In this document: positions 16,828-25,877 of the stretch, piece by piece
How positions within the stretch are numbered: position 1 is the first letter of the stretch
Layout: each line of letters starts with the position of its first letter
Origin: Nitrospirota bacterium
Lineage (GTDB): Bacteria > Nitrospirota > Thermodesulfovibrionia > Thermodesulfovibrionales > Magnetobacteriaceae
Direction: 5' to 3'
Length of the DNA: 64,000 nt
NCBI GenBank assembly: GCA_015233895.1
Contig: JADFXG010000004.1
Coordinates: forward strand, 62,001 to 126,000
Translations under genes and position numbers: made by a program
Notes under the pieces: generated by a model
Database searches by the model: none
Seen by the model: the letters and a program-made list of their open reading frames with translations, nothing else
Told to the model about the DNA's origin: nothing

Positions 16828-18399
16828 TCAGATTATTTCTATACCGTTATTTTGGGTTTCATTCTTTTTTAGTGTTATATGGTAAAGGCTGGTATCAGTT
16901 TTTTTAGGAAAATCCGATCTGAAATGTGCTCCGATACTGTTTTTTCTGCAAAGTGCTGCTGTCACTATCAGAAACGATGTCTGAAACATGTTCTTTATTT
17001 CGTTTTCATATCTTGTCATATAATTTGAATTTAAAATATGTCCCCATTTTTCTAAAACACCAAAAGCCTCAGTCAACGATATGTTACAGCGGATAATACC
17101 GGCCTTTTCCCACATTAGTTTCCTTAAAAGGCTTCTCAGCTCATCTGGTTCCTCGATAGTGTCGATTTTAGAGGATAACACAATATCTGAAGGCTTAAAC
17201 AAGGAGTAGTCAACGTTTTCATTAAGGGCGCTCATCCCAGCCCTTTGGCCAAACACAAGCCCTTCAAGCAGACTGTTGCTGGCAAGCCTGTTAGCGCCAT
17301 GAACTCCGGTATCGGCCACTTCTCCGGCAGCAAAAAGCCCCTTTATGTTTGTCCTGCCGTAATTGTCCGTTTTTACTCCCCCCATCATGTAGTGTGCGGC
17401 AGGGGAAATAGGTACAAGCTCCGATGTTATATCTATGTCGTATTTCAGGCAGGTTGTATATATCATGGGAAAACGCCTCTTTACGTAGTCCTTATCAAGA
17501 TGTGTGGCGTCAAGGTATACAAATTGGCTGTTTGTTCGCACCAACTCAGACACTATAGCCCTGGAAACAACATCTCGTGGAGCGAGCTCAGCTGAGGGAT
17601 GATAAAGCCTCAGAAATCGCTCTTTGTGTATGTTTTTTATGAATGCTCCTTCACCGCGCAAAGCCTCAGTTAACAGAAACTGAGGCGCTGAGGGCGCATA
17701 CAGTGTCGTTGGATGAAATTGAACAAACTCTATATCCTCTATTGCTGCCCCTGCTCTGAAAGCAACGGCTACACCATCCCCTGTAGCTACAGCCGGGTTT
17801 GTTGTACGTGAAAATACCTGACCGGTTCCACCAGTTGATAAAATTGTGGCTTTCGCAAGGAGTGCTACCACATTGTTGTCTCTTATCACATAAGCGCCGT
17901 AACAGACCCCGTCTTTTACAATTAAATCAAGAACATATGAAAACGAATATTTCTTAACAGTGTCAAAACTACGCGCCTTACTTATTAAAACCCGCTCTAT
18001 CTCCCTGCCGGTTGAATCCCCGTGAGCGTGCAAAACCCGGCGTCTTGAATGTGCTGCCTCAAGTGTAAATTCAAGCTTTGTGCCGCTTTTGTCAAACTCC
18101 ATCCCCCACGACATAAGCTCTACAATTCTCTCCGGCCCCTCCTCTACTAATACCTTTACCGACTCCTCTCTGCAAAGCCCATCCCCAGCCTTTATCGTAT
18201 CTTCAAAGTGAATCCCTATTGTGTCCTCATCACTTAAAGCCACTGCCACACCACCCTGAGCATACTCCGTGCACGATTCACTAACAACGTCCTTTGTTAT
18301 AACGCAAACGCTGCCGTGAGGTGCTAACTCTATGGCAGCCCGCAGCCCTGCCACACCGCTGCCAATTATAAGGTAATCCACCCGCTCTTGTGCTATCAT
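16828..18399 (-). CDS. nadB: L-aspartate oxidase
   Basis: NadB is a flavoprotein that oxidises L-aspartate to iminoaspartate, the first step of de novo NAD synthesis. The N-terminal FAD site is DYLIIGSGVAGLRAAIELA. Active-site regions SCTEYAQGGVAVAL, RRVLHAHGDSTGREIE and PISPAAHYMMGGVKTDNYG are present, as is HGANRLASNSLLEG, which binds FAD. The 523 residues are close to the usual 530-540. It starts 6 bases after the HAD phosphatase gene, so the two are co-transcribed. The paralogous succinate dehydrogenase flavoprotein is excluded by the NadB-type motifs. Confidence 0.95.
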   Translation of the reverse strand: MIAQERVDYLIIGSGVAGLRAAIELAPHGSVCVITKDVVSESCTEYAQGGVAVALSDEDTIGIHFEDTIKAGDGLCREESVKVLVEEGPERIVELMSWGMEFDKSGTKLEFTLEAAHSRRRVLHAHGDSTGREIERVLISKARSFDTVKKYSFSYVLDLIVKDGVCYGAYVIRDNNVVALLAKATILSTGGTGQVFSRTTNPAVATGDGVAVAFRAGAAIEDIEFVQFHPTTLYAPSAPQFLLTEALRGEGAFIKNIHKERFLRLYHPSAELAPRDVVSRAIVSELVRTNSQFVYLDATHLDKDYVKRRFPMIYTTCLKYDIDITSELVPISPAAHYMMGGVKTDNYGRTNIKGLFAAGEVADTGVHGANRLASNSLLEGLVFGQRAGMSALNENVDYSLFKPSDIVLSSKIDTIEEPDELRSLLRKLMWEKAGIIRCNISLTEAFGVLEKWGHILNSNYMTRYENEIKNMFQTSFLIVTAALCRKNSIGAHFRSDFPKKTDTSLYHITLKKNETQNNGIEII

Positions 18400-18405
18400 T
18401 TTGTG

Positions 18406-19101
18406 TTACCCCGGCAACAGTTCGTCAAAACTGTCAATGGAGCGTAGTTCGCTGTTGTTTGACGTTATCTCCCGTGAGCTTGCCATGTTTTTTATCAGCA
18501 CATATTCAATGCCGTAGTGTGCCGCACTACGTGCTACCTCAAGTGTATCGTCAATAAAGAGGACGTCTTTTTTATTAAATCCAAGCGTTTGTTGAGCACT
18601 TATCCAAAATCCCTCATACTCCTTCGGCACACCCATATCTAGTGAGGTGATAACTTTATCAAAATACTTGCCCAAAGCAGTTTTTTTCATTTTAAACGCT
18701 ATTGTCTTATAGTGCGCATTTGTTGTCAGCACCACATGTTTCTTATGTTTTCTGAGTTCTTTGAGGAAATCCTCAACGTGCGGGTGCACGTCAACAAGGT
18801 GATGAATCTGCTCCTTAAGCGCAGGAATGTCAATCCCCAACTGCTCAGTCCAGAAATCAATATCAGTCCAGTTGAGGGTTCCCTCGTGGTGTTTGTAAAG
18901 AGCTAAGATTTGCCCTGTGGCGCTGCCAAAACTAATATTATGCCTTTCGGCATATGTCTGAGGTACTAAATGTTTCCAAAAATAATCGTCAAAGTACTTA
19001 TCTATAAGAGTGCCGTCCATATCAAGAAGCACATGAGTTATGTGCCCATGTGTGTGTTTATTGTCTCCCCACAGTGCTGCCCTTACATCTGAGATACTCA
19101 T
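18406..19101 (-). CDS. HAD-superfamily phosphatase, YrfG-like (GMP/IMP nucleotidase type)
   Basis: The protein has 231 residues with the HAD motifs in order: DMDGTLID with nucleophile Asp27 and Asp29, then LTTNAHYKT, a Lys in PKEYEGFW, and LFIDDTLEV. The overall pattern resembles the GMP/IMP nucleotidase YrfG, a hydrolase of purine nucleoside monophosphates. Substrate assignment is by similarity only. It overlaps the cysteine-cluster gene upstream by 4 bases and precedes nadB, so the three genes form an operon. Confidence 0.85.
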   Translation of the reverse strand: MSISDVRAALWGDNKHTHGHITHVLLDMDGTLIDKYFDDYFWKHLVPQTYAERHNISFGSATGQILALYKHHEGTLNWTDIDFWTEQLGIDIPALKEQIHHLVDVHPHVEDFLKELRKHKKHVVLTTNAHYKTIAFKMKKTALGKYFDKVITSLDMGVPKEYEGFWISAQQTLGFNKKDVLFIDDTLEVARSAAHYGIEYVLIKNMASSREITSNNSELRSIDSFDELLPG

Positions 19102-19769
19102 AAACTATTTTCTCCCTGTGCAGTCATAGTAGTTTTGGAACAGCCATAAGTGGAGATATCAACCATTTCCTCATTAAAGTAGTCAAGCACCATTTCGGCT
19201 ACAGTTTTCTTTATCTTCTGAAAAAACGTAAACTCAATCCTGAGTTGTTTCTCAAGAGCGGCAAGCATCGAGTAGTGTGAGGTTCTGTCAAAGTAGAAGT
19301 CGGGCTCAAAATTGCCGTCTTTATTTTTGGCATAATTTTCCTTAAATCTGTTACAGCCAGGCCATTGTTGTTTTGGAGCTGTGTTTACTTTTAACACAGA
19401 GGGGACGCCGTGTGAGCGGCAGATAAGCGGCCTGTTTTCATACACAATGCACTTGTCGTTAAAGTTAAGAGGACACATTATTCTTAACGACTCCATGTTA
19501 AATGGGTTCTTTGCCACCTCTTTAAAGTACATCTCGGCTCGCATAAATATCACTTTTAAAAGCGTTTGATCGGTTATTTTTGATAGTCCCTCGCTGAGAT
19601 AGAAATATTCAAGCAATGTGTAGTGGTTAAACACGGTGGTGCAGCAGTTATCGGTGCAGCCGCTACAGGTAAAGCCGCCGTAGTGCTCCTGCGCCGCTTT
19701 ATAGTCGGCATCTATCGCTGAAAAAATTTCTGATAAACGTTGCATGTAGATTGAAATATCTGATTCCAT
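19098..19769 (-). CDS. YkgJ-type cysteine-cluster protein
   Basis: The protein has 223 residues with the metal-binding Cys pattern of the YkgJ/CxxCxxCC family: Cys35, 38, 42 and 43 near the N-terminus, then CPLNFNDKCIVYENRPLICR with its conserved RPLICR block. The cluster probably binds zinc or an Fe-S centre; the function of the family is not established. A good ribosome binding site (GGAGG) precedes the ATG at 19769. It overlaps the HAD phosphatase gene by 4 bases. Confidence 0.85.
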   Translation of the reverse strand: MESDISIYMQRLSEIFSAIDADYKAAQEHYGGFTCSGCTDNCCTTVFNHYTLLEYFYLSEGLSKITDQTLLKVIFMRAEMYFKEVAKNPFNMESLRIMCPLNFNDKCIVYENRPLICRSHGVPSVLKVNTAPKQQWPGCNRFKENYAKNKDGNFEPDFYFDRTSHYSMLAALEKQLRIEFTFFQKIKKTVAEMVLDYFNEEMVDISTYGCSKTTMTAQGENSL

Positions 19770-19790
19770 AGTTTTAAGACCTCCGGATTT

Positions 19791-19946
19791 TTAAGGGGCC
19801 GACTCCAAAAACAATTCGATGGCTTCTTTAATATTTGTCAGAGCCTCCTCCTGCGTCTTGCCTTGTGACCAGCAACTTTTCAATGACGGGCAATGGGTTA
19901 CAAAATATCCATCCTCACCCTTTTCTAATATTACTTTTACATTCAC
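19791..19946 (-). CDS. HicB-family antitoxin-like protein (solitary)
   Basis: A small 51-residue protein starts at GTG 19946 with AGGGAG about 8 bases upstream. It reads MNVKVILEKGEDGYFVTHCP, then a Cys-Trp-Ser-Gln-Gly turn, then TQEEALTNIKEAIELFLESA. That is the full partial-RNase-H-like fold of the HicB/UPF0150 family, which neutralises HicA mRNA-cleaving toxins. No HicA gene is seen next to it: the sequence upstream (19950-20100) has only short open frames with stops. It ends 21 bases before the cysteine-cluster gene and may be co-transcribed with it. Confidence 0.8.
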   Translation of the reverse strand: MNVKVILEKGEDGYFVTHCPSLKSCWSQGKTQEEALTNIKEAIELFLESAP

Positions 19947-20108
19947 CTTTATGGCTCCCTGTGATTCAAAATTACTCTTTAAAAGATATTTTTACCATAA
20001 ACTGTTCCCACAATCAATTCTATAACAATACAACACATTTGTAAAGGGTATAATGACCGGCAGAGCGGGGCAGTGTTAAAGCCTGCAATTTATTCTTTCA
20101 TGGAAGTG

Positions 20109-20963
20109 TTAGCAGTTTGCGTCAACTTTCGCTTTGATATAGTTTATGAATGCTGAACAGACAACTAAAAAGAACTTGGCATCTTCAAAGCGTACGTTTG
20201 GTAATTCCATAAGGGCGTGTCTGATACCGCCTTCATCAGACGTATATCCATAAAGACTGCTAAATGCTGACTTGAGTGCTGGGTGCAACTCTATTTTGTC
20301 TTCAAGTTTTTTGATCAACTGACCAAGTGTTCCTTTCTCAACGCCAACGGTAATGGCGGCCAAACTCTCAACTGCAGATATCGCTTCCTTTATCGAATTG
20401 CGGTAGTCGGGATTTTCACGGTTAGATAACAATTCTAGTGATCTATGGAGATGTGTTTTAACTGAATCCTGAGTATTATTTAGTGCAAGTTCAATCGCCT
20501 CAATTTCTTGCGGTTCAGTGATCCGAGATATTATACCATCAATAAATCTATAGGCTGATACCTCCTCCTCTAATAGATGGTTGCAGAGTGCAATAAACGA
20601 CTCTTTATTACCTTTATAGTTGCTTGCTACAAATTCAATAAAGTCATAAACCTCGAACCATTTACACTCAAAGAAATATTCCTTGATATAATTGCGAACT
20701 TTTTCCCAGTCGTCATCTAATTTATCAATGTCTTTCTTGAAGTAGTTAGACCATAGGGAAAAACACAAGTGATAGATTTTTTCATTCGAGGGATTTGAAA
20801 GGCTGTATTGATCACCGAAATAGGTGATGTATTGTCCTTTTACCTTACTCCAAAAACAGACATGCAACAAGTACCACAGCCCATTTCTTAATGGCTCATC
20901 CATCGACTCTATTTGAACTATGTCGCGAACTTTAGTATAATTATATCGTTCAGAAAATTTCAT
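20109..20963 (-). CDS. AbiJ/HEPN-like abortive-infection-type protein
   Basis: The protein has 284 residues. The N-terminus KFSERYNYTKVRDIVQIESM followed by LRNGLWYLLHVCFW matches the AbiJ N-terminal domain family 4. The C-terminal half resembles a HEPN-type RNase module: an Arg-Asn helix in DYRNSIKEAISAVESLAAI and a late EGGIRHALME segment. AbiJ-like proteins are thought to stop phage spread by degrading RNA in infected cells. Activity here is inferred. It stands alone on the minus strand between the HicB-like gene and the TacA/TacT-like pair, in a patch of defence-type genes. The start is the ATG at 20963; no strong ribosome binding site is seen. Confidence 0.75.
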   Translation of the reverse strand: MKFSERYNYTKVRDIVQIESMDEPLRNGLWYLLHVCFWSKVKGQYITYFGDQYSLSNPSNEKIYHLCFSLWSNYFKKDIDKLDDDWEKVRNYIKEYFFECKWFEVYDFIEFVASNYKGNKESFIALCNHLLEEEVSAYRFIDGIISRITEPQEIEAIELALNNTQDSVKTHLHRSLELLSNRENPDYRNSIKEAISAVESLAAITVGVEKGTLGQLIKKLEDKIELHPALKSAFSSLYGYTSDEGGIRHALMELPNVRFEDAKFFLVVCSAFINYIKAKVDANC

Positions 20964-21100
20964 CTATTGCAAAATACGACGATTTGCCAACGCTCCTCGC
21001 ACATTAATCGTTGTCTAATATCAATGTCATTTTTATCCATTTACAATTATACAATTTATCCTCCTTTTTGTTAAAGCAGGTTTCAGTTACGCATGTCAAA

Positions 21101-21628
21101 CTATTCATGTGTAAAATAATTCTGAATGACTGTCATAGGAAGGAATAGGCGGTGGGAGTAATTAATTAATGGGATAAACTGGAAATGCTCATAAAACGAT
21201 TTGGCCTTATCGTCTTTGGCATCAACAATAACTGCCACTGAGCCTATCTGCTCCGTCAATTTAAGAGAACGCCGGAGAGCATCCACAAGTAAGAGTTCGC
21301 CATAGCCTCTGCCCTGATAATGGTGGTCAACCGCAAGTCTGCCAATCAGTGTTGCTGGCATTATGGGATAGTGTGGCAGCTTTCTAACAACTGGTTCCGG
21401 CAACTCCACCACATCAACGTTGGTAGAGGAAAGCGTGTAGTATCCGGCAATTGTTGATGGCGTATCACCCAAAAGGACAAACGAGGCGGCAATCTTTTTT
21501 TTGACATCTTGTCCAGCCAGTTGACGGATATAGAGCGTAAGACCATCTACGCCGCAATCAAAAGCCGCACGGTTGTGATGTTTGCTTAGCAGCTCTATGA
21601 CCGGATTAGAATTGGATGACACCGGCAT
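21101..21628 (-). CDS. GNAT-family acetyltransferase toxin (TacT/AtaT type)
   Basis: The protein has 175 residues with a GNAT fold. It contains the acetyl-CoA-binding Q-G-R-G-Y-G loop in VDHHYQGRGYGELLLVDALR and the family end block AKSFYEHFQFIPL. The N-terminal FDCGVDGLTLYIRQLAGQD is typical of toxins that acetylate charged tRNAs and halt translation. It begins 2 bases after the DUF1778 antitoxin gene, the standard arrangement. Which tRNA is targeted cannot be told. Confidence 0.9.
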   Translation of the reverse strand: MPVSSNSNPVIELLSKHHNRAAFDCGVDGLTLYIRQLAGQDVKKKIAASFVLLGDTPSTIAGYYTLSSTNVDVVELPEPVVRKLPHYPIMPATLIGRLAVDHHYQGRGYGELLLVDALRRSLKLTEQIGSVAVIVDAKDDKAKSFYEHFQFIPLINYSHRLFLPMTVIQNYFTHE

Positions 21629-21630
21629 GG

Positions 21631-21927
21631 TCAGTCCATAGTTTTTTTATAGCGTGTTACGGCTTTTTTTAACCGTCCTGTTGGAATTGAAGGGTTTAAG
21701 AGCGCGGAAACGAAGATTTCCCGGTCCTCTTTAGTAAGCTCCATTACCTCATGATTATGAATGACTTTTGTTGCCTCAGTTTGAAGCGTGGATACTACAA
21801 AATCGGTAAGTGTGATACCTTGTAGTTGTGCTGCCCGTTTGAACAAGCGTTTTTGCTCGCTGCTAATTCTGGCCTCTAAACGTCCGCCTTTTAAGCCGGT
21901 TTTGCACATTTCTTCTGTTGACGGCAT
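21631..21927 (-). CDS. DUF1778 (TacA/AtaR-type) antitoxin
   Basis: The protein has 98 residues. The N-terminal ribbon-helix-helix region is GGRLEARISSEQKRLFKRAA followed by ITLTDFVVSTL. The C-terminal tail, rich in basic residues (PTGRLKKAVTRYKK), would wrap the toxin. AGGAGG lies 8 bases before the ATG at 21927. It is the first gene of the toxin-antitoxin pair, and its promoter carries a palindrome suited to ribbon-helix-helix autorepression. Confidence 0.9.
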   Translation of the reverse strand: MPSTEEMCKTGLKGGRLEARISSEQKRLFKRAAQLQGITLTDFVVSTLQTEATKVIHNHEVMELTKEDREIFVSALLNPSIPTGRLKKAVTRYKKTMD

Positions 21928-21948
21928 AGTATCGACCTCCTACCGTTT

Positions 21949-21977
21949 ATTGTACGACAAAGAGCCGTACAAGTCAA
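21949..21977 (-). promoter_or_regulatory. promoter with palindromic operator of the TacA/TacT-like pair
   Basis: On the minus strand TTGACT (-35, 21972-21977) and TACAAT (-10, 21949-21954) are separated by exactly 17 bases. A perfect inverted repeat, TTGTACG at 21950-21956 and CGTACAA at 21966-21972 with a 9-base centre, overlaps both boxes. Toxin-antitoxin complexes with ribbon-helix-helix antitoxins usually bind such sites and shut off their own promoter. Confidence 0.75.
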
Positions 21978-22002
21978 GCATAAGAATTACCTCATTTAAA
22001 CC

Positions 22003-22587
22003 TTACAAACTCCCCTTAGTTGAAGGAACCCCTTTAACGCGTGGGTCTGTGCTTACGGCCTCACTGAGAGCCCTGCCAAAGGCTTTAAATATCGCTTCAA
22101 TCATGTGGTGCGTATCCCTGCCGTAGTGAAGCCGCACATGGAGATTAAATAATCCATTATTACTTACTCCTCTGAAAAAGTCTTCAAATAGCGATACCTG
22201 TAAATCCCTGAGTGTGTAGTCCCCTCCGGGCACATTATAAACCATATACGGTCTGCCGCTTAAGTCAATAATAACCTCTGAGAGGCTTTCATCCATAGGG
22301 ACTAAGGCACTGCCAAATCTGGTTATGCCCTCTTTGGTTCCCAGAGCCTTTGCGATGGCAGCTCCCAGAGTGAGCCCCACATCCTCCATCAGGTGGTGGT
22401 AGTCAACTTCAATATCACCGGTTGCCTCCACGGTTAAATCAAACAGCCCGTGCTTACCCATAAGGTCAAGCATGTGGTTTAAAAACGGTATCTGTGTGTT
22501 TATCTTCGTTACGCCGCTGCCGTTAAGGACGATTTCCACTGTTACGTCGGTCTCTTTTGTCTTTCTCGTTACTTTTCCTTTTCTCAT
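22003..22587 (-). CDS. hisB: imidazoleglycerol-phosphate dehydratase
   Basis: HisB removes water from imidazoleglycerol phosphate in histidine synthesis. The 194 residues form the monofunctional enzyme, without the phosphatase domain of enteric HisB. The metal-binding motifs are present: DYHHLMEDVGLTLG near residue 68 and HYGRDTHHMIEAIFKAFGRA near residue 152. It overlaps hisC by 4 bases and is the last of the three his genes on this strand. Confidence 0.96.
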   Translation of the reverse strand: MRKGKVTRKTKETDVTVEIVLNGSGVTKINTQIPFLNHMLDLMGKHGLFDLTVEATGDIEVDYHHLMEDVGLTLGAAIAKALGTKEGITRFGSALVPMDESLSEVIIDLSGRPYMVYNVPGGDYTLRDLQVSLFEDFFRGVSNNGLFNLHVRLHYGRDTHHMIEAIFKAFGRALSEAVSTDPRVKGVPSTKGSL

Positions 22588-23645
22588 GTTGTCCTTTCAG
22601 TGTTTAAAATATTTTCTATACAATTTAAAAAGAAGGTGTTTTCCTCCTGTGTTCCAACTGTCACCCTGAGGCAGTCATTAAGGGTTTGTACTACTGCTCC
22701 AAAACTCTTAACGGCAACACCCATTTCTAACAGTTTGCCATATAGATCAACACCCTTCATATGCAGAGGTTTTATTAAAAAGAAATTAGAGTCTGAGGGA
22801 TAAACCCTGAATGCGTTAAATTCGTTAAGTCTTTCCATTAAGCGAATTCTTTCAGAAATGATTGTCTGTATGTTTTTAGATAGCTCGTTCTGTTTCTTAG
22901 TCAGCAGGTCAATTGCAATTGTCTGAGAAAGAGAGTTTACGTTGTAAGGTAGCCTGAGCTTATTGATTTCACTTATGATGTCCTCTCTGCCAATTACAAA
23001 GCCAAGCCTCAGAGCGGCAAATCCGATTTTACTCAGTGTCTTCATAACAACAAGATTGTCGTAATCACCGATAAATGGCACAAAAGACGGTTTTTCAGAA
23101 AACGGCTGATACGCCTCATCAACCACTACGAGCCCTTTGGACTCCTTTATAATCCGATGGATGTTTTCAACTGCAAACGCATTACCTGTCGGATTATTTG
23201 GAGAACTTATGAAAAGAATTCGAGGGTTTTTCTCATGTATAGCTCTAATAATTGCGTCTGTATCCAGCTCAAAATCCTCGTTAAGTGCAATGGGAAGTGT
23301 AGCTTCAGAGAGAGACTCTGCGATTATTCCATACATCACAAATGTTGGCGTTGGATAAAGTACCGGGCCACCCGTAGCCATGATACAATAGTATATGAGT
23401 TCATCGGAGCCATTACCGTGCAAAATATTTTCAGGCGAAACACACCACATTTTTGAAAGAATTGCTCTCAGCTCCCTTGCCTCAGGGTCTGGGTATTTAT
23501 TGGTTTTAACTAAGTTAAGCGCTTCTGGGCTTATATCAAAGCCAAACGGGCTTTCATTGGCATCAAGTTTAGCTTTGCACTGAAAATCATTAACCTTGTA
23601 TGCACTAAGGTTAAGAACGTTTTGTTTTATCAGGCTCTCCGGCAT
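22584..23645 (-). CDS. hisC: histidinol-phosphate aminotransferase
   Basis: HisC is a PLP enzyme of fold type I that converts imidazole acetol phosphate to histidinol phosphate. The 353 residues show ILHGNGSDELIYY (cofactor phosphate region), SSPNNPTGNAF, VVDEAYQPF, and the PLP lysine in KTLSKIGFAALRLGFVIG. The gene lies 27 bases after hisG and overlaps hisB by 4 bases. Confidence 0.95.
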   Translation of the reverse strand: MPESLIKQNVLNLSAYKVNDFQCKAKLDANESPFGFDISPEALNLVKTNKYPDPEARELRAILSKMWCVSPENILHGNGSDELIYYCIMATGGPVLYPTPTFVMYGIIAESLSEATLPIALNEDFELDTDAIIRAIHEKNPRILFISSPNNPTGNAFAVENIHRIIKESKGLVVVDEAYQPFSEKPSFVPFIGDYDNLVVMKTLSKIGFAALRLGFVIGREDIISEINKLRLPYNVNSLSQTIAIDLLTKKQNELSKNIQTIISERIRLMERLNEFNAFRVYPSDSNFFLIKPLHMKGVDLYGKLLEMGVAVKSFGAVVQTLNDCLRVTVGTQEENTFFLNCIENILNTERTT

Positions 23646-23672
23646 AACAGGTTTTAAAACTCCACACCCAGT

Positions 23673-24560
23673 TTAAGGAATCACCTTATTAAGCGGATAT
23701 TCCACAATACCTGTGGCTCCGCAGTTTTTAAGCTTAGGGATTAACTCCCTGACTATGCTTTCCTCTACAATAACCTCAAGGGCAAGCCATCCAGGGTCGG
23801 TAAGCTGTGAAACCGTAGGAGAGTGCATTGCCAAAAGCAAACCCGTGATTTCCTTGAGACTTTGCTCCTGGATATTCATCTTAAGTCCAACCTTTTCTTC
23901 AGCGGCAAGAGCGCCCGTAAGGAGCAACACCATGTTTTCAATTTTTTGGCGTTTCCATGGATCTTGCCAGGCTTTTTTGTTAGCAATAAAGCGGGTGGTA
24001 GAGGTGAGCACTGTTTCAACGATTCTCAGATTATTTGCTCTTAAAGAGGAACCGGTCTCAGTCAGTTCCACAATGGCATCGGCCAGCTGTGGGGGTTTAA
24101 CCTCTGTTGCTCCCCATGAAAAATCAACCTCAGCCTCAATTCCGTGTTCTTTAAGGTATCTTTTAGTAAATCCAACAAGCTCTGTAGCTATGCGTTTTCC
24201 GTTTAAATCTGATATTGAATGAATTGTTGAGTCATTAGGCACGGCAACAACCCAGCGAACCGGCCTTAAGCCCTCTTTGGCATAGTTTAATTCGGCTACT
24301 TCATAAATATCCGCCCCCTGCTCAAGTATCCAGTCATACCCAGTCAGTCCGCAATCCAGAATTCCCTTTTCCACATAACGTGCCATCTCCTGTGCTCTTA
24401 TCAACATGGCCTCTATCCCTGGGTCGTTTATGGATGGATAGTATGACCGTGAAGAGACGTTAACATGATACCCTGCTTTTCTGAATAATTTAAAAGTTGA
24501 CTCCTGCAGGCTGCCCTTAGGCATTCCCAGTTTTAACACACTTTTTTCTAATTCTGTCAT
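23673..24560 (-). CDS. hisG: ATP phosphoribosyltransferase, long form
   Basis: HisG catalyses the first step of histidine synthesis, joining PRPP and ATP. The 295 residues are the long form: a catalytic periplasmic-binding-protein-like domain to about residue 215, then an ACT-like C-terminal domain that gives feedback inhibition by histidine. Motifs include [12 protein letters not shown] at the start and [18 protein letters not shown] for PRPP. As the long form it should not need HisZ. It is the first gene of hisG-hisC-hisB; I see no histidine leader peptide in 24561-24693. Confidence 0.95.
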   Translation of the reverse strand: MTELEKSVLKLGMPKGSLQESTFKLFRKAGYHVNVSSRSYYPSINDPGIEAMLIRAQEMARYVEKGILDCGLTGYDWILEQGADIYEVAELNYAKEGLRPVRWVVAVPNDSTIHSISDLNGKRIATELVGFTKRYLKEHGIEAEVDFSWGATEVKPPQLADAIVELTETGSSLRANNLRIVETVLTSTTRFIANKKAWQDPWKRQKIENMVLLLTGALAAEEKVGLKMNIQEQSLKEITGLLLAMHSPTVSQLTDPGWLALEVIVEESIVRELIPKLKNCGATGIVEYPLNKVIP

Positions 24561-24693
24561 AAATGATTTTCCCTTCTTAAAGATTAATTTGTGCTATTCA
24601 ATTATACACCTGTGTGATAGGTTTTGTTAAATTCTTTTTTGTTGGAAAATGAATTTTATTAAACTTCACACCCTGCACAATTCTACTGAGGAG

Positions 24694-25173
24694 TCATTTT
24701 TTGTGCGTTGAAATAACACATGTCGCCATTGCGGCGATACCCTCACCTCTTCCGATAAAACCCATTTTCTCGTTGGTTTTTGCTTTTATATTAATACTCC
24801 TAGCAGGTATTCCGGATTTTGATATAGCAGCTTTCATGTTCTCTACATGAGGCGATATTTTGGGTATTTCAGTTATCACAACACTGTCTATCCACTCAAC
24901 CACAAATCCAATGGTTGTAACCATATTTATGACTGTCTTTAGCATGGCAACACTGTCGGCATCTTTCCACTTTGGGTCAGTGTCGGGAAACAGCTTACCT
25001 ATATCGCCAAGCCCTGCTGCACCAATTATGGCATCAGTTATGCTGTGGGTTAAGACATCTGCATCAGAGTGCCCCATTAGCCCGTATTCAAATGGGATTT
25101 CCACGCCACCTATTATTAGTTTCCTGCCCCTTTCAAATCTGTGGCTGTCATAACCAATGCCTACCCGAATCAC
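24694..25173 (-). CDS. ispF: 2-C-methyl-D-erythritol 2,4-cyclodiphosphate synthase
   Basis: IspF forms the cyclic diphosphate in the MEP pathway of isoprenoid synthesis. The 159 residues are standard. The metal ligands lie in GIGYDSHRFERG (Asp, His) and in the later His of GLMGHSDADVLTHSI. The GDIGKLFPDTDPKWKDADS loop and the C-terminal TNEKMGFIGRGEGIAAMA are typical. It overlaps ispD by 4 bases. Confidence 0.97.
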   Translation of the reverse strand: MIRVGIGYDSHRFERGRKLIIGGVEIPFEYGLMGHSDADVLTHSITDAIIGAAGLGDIGKLFPDTDPKWKDADSVAMLKTVINMVTTIGFVVEWIDSVVITEIPKISPHVENMKAAISKSGIPARSINIKAKTNEKMGFIGRGEGIAAMATCVISTHKK

Positions 25174-25865
25174 CGTGTAAAACCACCCCTTGACACTACA
25201 AACTCCGCGTAGTCCATATCCTCCTTTGTGGTAATCTTTATGTTTCCATAGAAGGATGGCACAATTTTTATTTTGCCTCCGTAGTGTTCCACCGCCGATG
25301 TGTCATCGGTAAACTCAATGTTATCAGCAAGAGCCCTCTCATAGGCATTGTAGATTGTCTCATAACGAAATACCTGCGGCGTCTGAACTGCCATAAGCTC
25401 CTGACGTTTTAATGTTTTCTCTACAAATAGATTGTCTTTAACTTTCTTTACAGTATCTTTAATATTTACGGCTGCCACCGTTCCATCACACTCACTAAGG
25501 GAATCAATACATTCTAACACAAGCTTTGGGGTTATAAACGGTCTTGCCCCATCATGGATGGCTACAATTGCACTTTTGTCATCAATTAACTTAATCGCAT
25601 TAAGCACCGACTGCTGGCGAATTTGCCCGCCCGGAGCTATCCTCTTAACTTTGTTTATACCATACGTCTTAATTATCAACTCCCCGTCTTTTAGATCACA
25701 GTCTCTAAGCACCGGAATGATTTCATCAATAACGTCAAGGTTTTGAAACACCTCAAACACATAGGCAACCACTGGCTTTCCACAAATAGTATGGAATATT
25801 TTGTTTTTTTCGGAGTTAAATCTGCTCCCCTGACCTGCTCCTGGAATCACTGCAACTGTTGACAT
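25170..25865 (-). CDS. ispD: 2-C-methyl-D-erythritol 4-phosphate cytidylyltransferase
   Basis: IspD attaches CMP to methylerythritol phosphate in the MEP pathway. The CTP-binding N-terminus is IPGAGQGSRFNSEKNKIFH, a variant of the usual AAGxGxRM pattern. The conserved VAIHDGARPFI and FTDDTSAVEHYG segments are clear. I use the ATG at 25865; a TTG at 25880 would add five residues but lies in the foot of a palindrome. About 230 residues is normal. It is coupled to ispF by a 4-base overlap. Two palindromes just upstream separate it from the PIN/TRAM gene. Confidence 0.94.
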   Translation of the reverse strand: MSTVAVIPGAGQGSRFNSEKNKIFHTICGKPVVAYVFEVFQNLDVIDEIIPVLRDCDLKDGELIIKTYGINKVKRIAPGGQIRQQSVLNAIKLIDDKSAIVAIHDGARPFITPKLVLECIDSLSECDGTVAAVNIKDTVKKVKDNLFVEKTLKRQELMAVQTPQVFRYETIYNAYERALADNIEFTDDTSAVEHYGGKIKIVPSFYGNIKITTKEDMDYAEFVVSRGGFTR

Positions 25866-25877
25866 AAAACCTGGGGT

